DNA from: Candidatus Omnitrophota bacterium
GTDB lineage: Bacteria > Omnitrophota > Gorgyraeia > Tantalellales > Tantalellaceae
NCBI GenBank assembly: GCA_018813285.1
Contig: JAHJBY010000055.1
Location: 1-38,006, forward strand
DNA length: 38,006 nt
Direction of reading: 5' to 3'
Shown here: in pieces, positions 37,827 through 38,006 of the stretch
How the letters are laid out: each line of letters opens with the position of its first letter
Position numbering within the stretch: position 1 is the stretch's first letter
The notes under the pieces: generated by a model
The model's input: only the letters and a program-made list of their open reading frames with translations
Told to the model about the DNA's origin: nothing
Databases searched by the model: none
Position numbers and translations under genes: made by a program

Positions 37827-38006
37827 GTATAATTTTACCCAGTTCCACCCTCCCCGGGCAGACGTCTGACTGCGCCTCAATTCGCTATGAATTCCGCATA
37901 GAAGTCCTTAGAACCATCAGGAATCACGCCAGAATACGCCTGATTTCGACGGATTCCGAGGATCCGGAGCAAAGCTCCGCCTTTGCCCTTGAAGCCCAAG
38001 GGGGCC

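Noticed and set aside
37975-38006. Hairpin CGGAGC-AAA-GCTCCG and following CCTTG/CAAGG near the window end as a terminator or REP
   Set aside because: Window stops here, so context cannot be judged

Overview
Dense chromosomal window (about 38 kb, no rRNA, tRNA, CRISPR or phage seen), probably from an uncultivated anaerobe-like bacterium. The style resembles candidate phyla such as Omnitrophota; this is inference only. Left to right: lipoyl synthase; a GH65 phosphorylase/hydrolase plus a GT4; a complete glycine-cleavage operon (gcvT-gcvH-gcvPA-gcvPB) followed by a lipoate-ligase-like gene; lipoprotein; GTP-type PEPCK; purC; a four-helix-bundle (S23/IVP-type) protein; Sua5/YrdC; GHL10-like hydrolase; apt; membrane pyrophosphatase; a degenerate nucleotidyltransferase; TPM and LemA proteins; ispD; an envelope-glycan cluster (GT39-like, flippase, methyltransferase, four GTs); a truncated response regulator; TPR/zinc-ribbon protein; nucleoside phosphorylase; DJ-1/PfpI; Pol IV; and a leftward operon of HTH-EIIA, PII-like-EIIA fusion, CPA2 antiporter and free-standing PII-like protein. 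Most interesting: (1) the PTS-EIIA / PII-like / antiporter operon, with two paralogous PII-like domains, a probable internal start in the fusion gene, a near-consensus sigma70 promoter and a 10-bp-period candidate operator; (2) a four-helix-bundle gene bracketed by inverted repeats able to form a 16-bp RNA helix, resembling a 23S rRNA intervening sequence but located between protein genes, with a third repeat copy about 2.8 kb away; (3) several families of short-period tandem repeats and REP/MITE-like elements; (4) an 11-G tract between two in-frame start codons of the DJ-1/PfpI gene. All functional statements come from reading motifs by eye; no searches were run.
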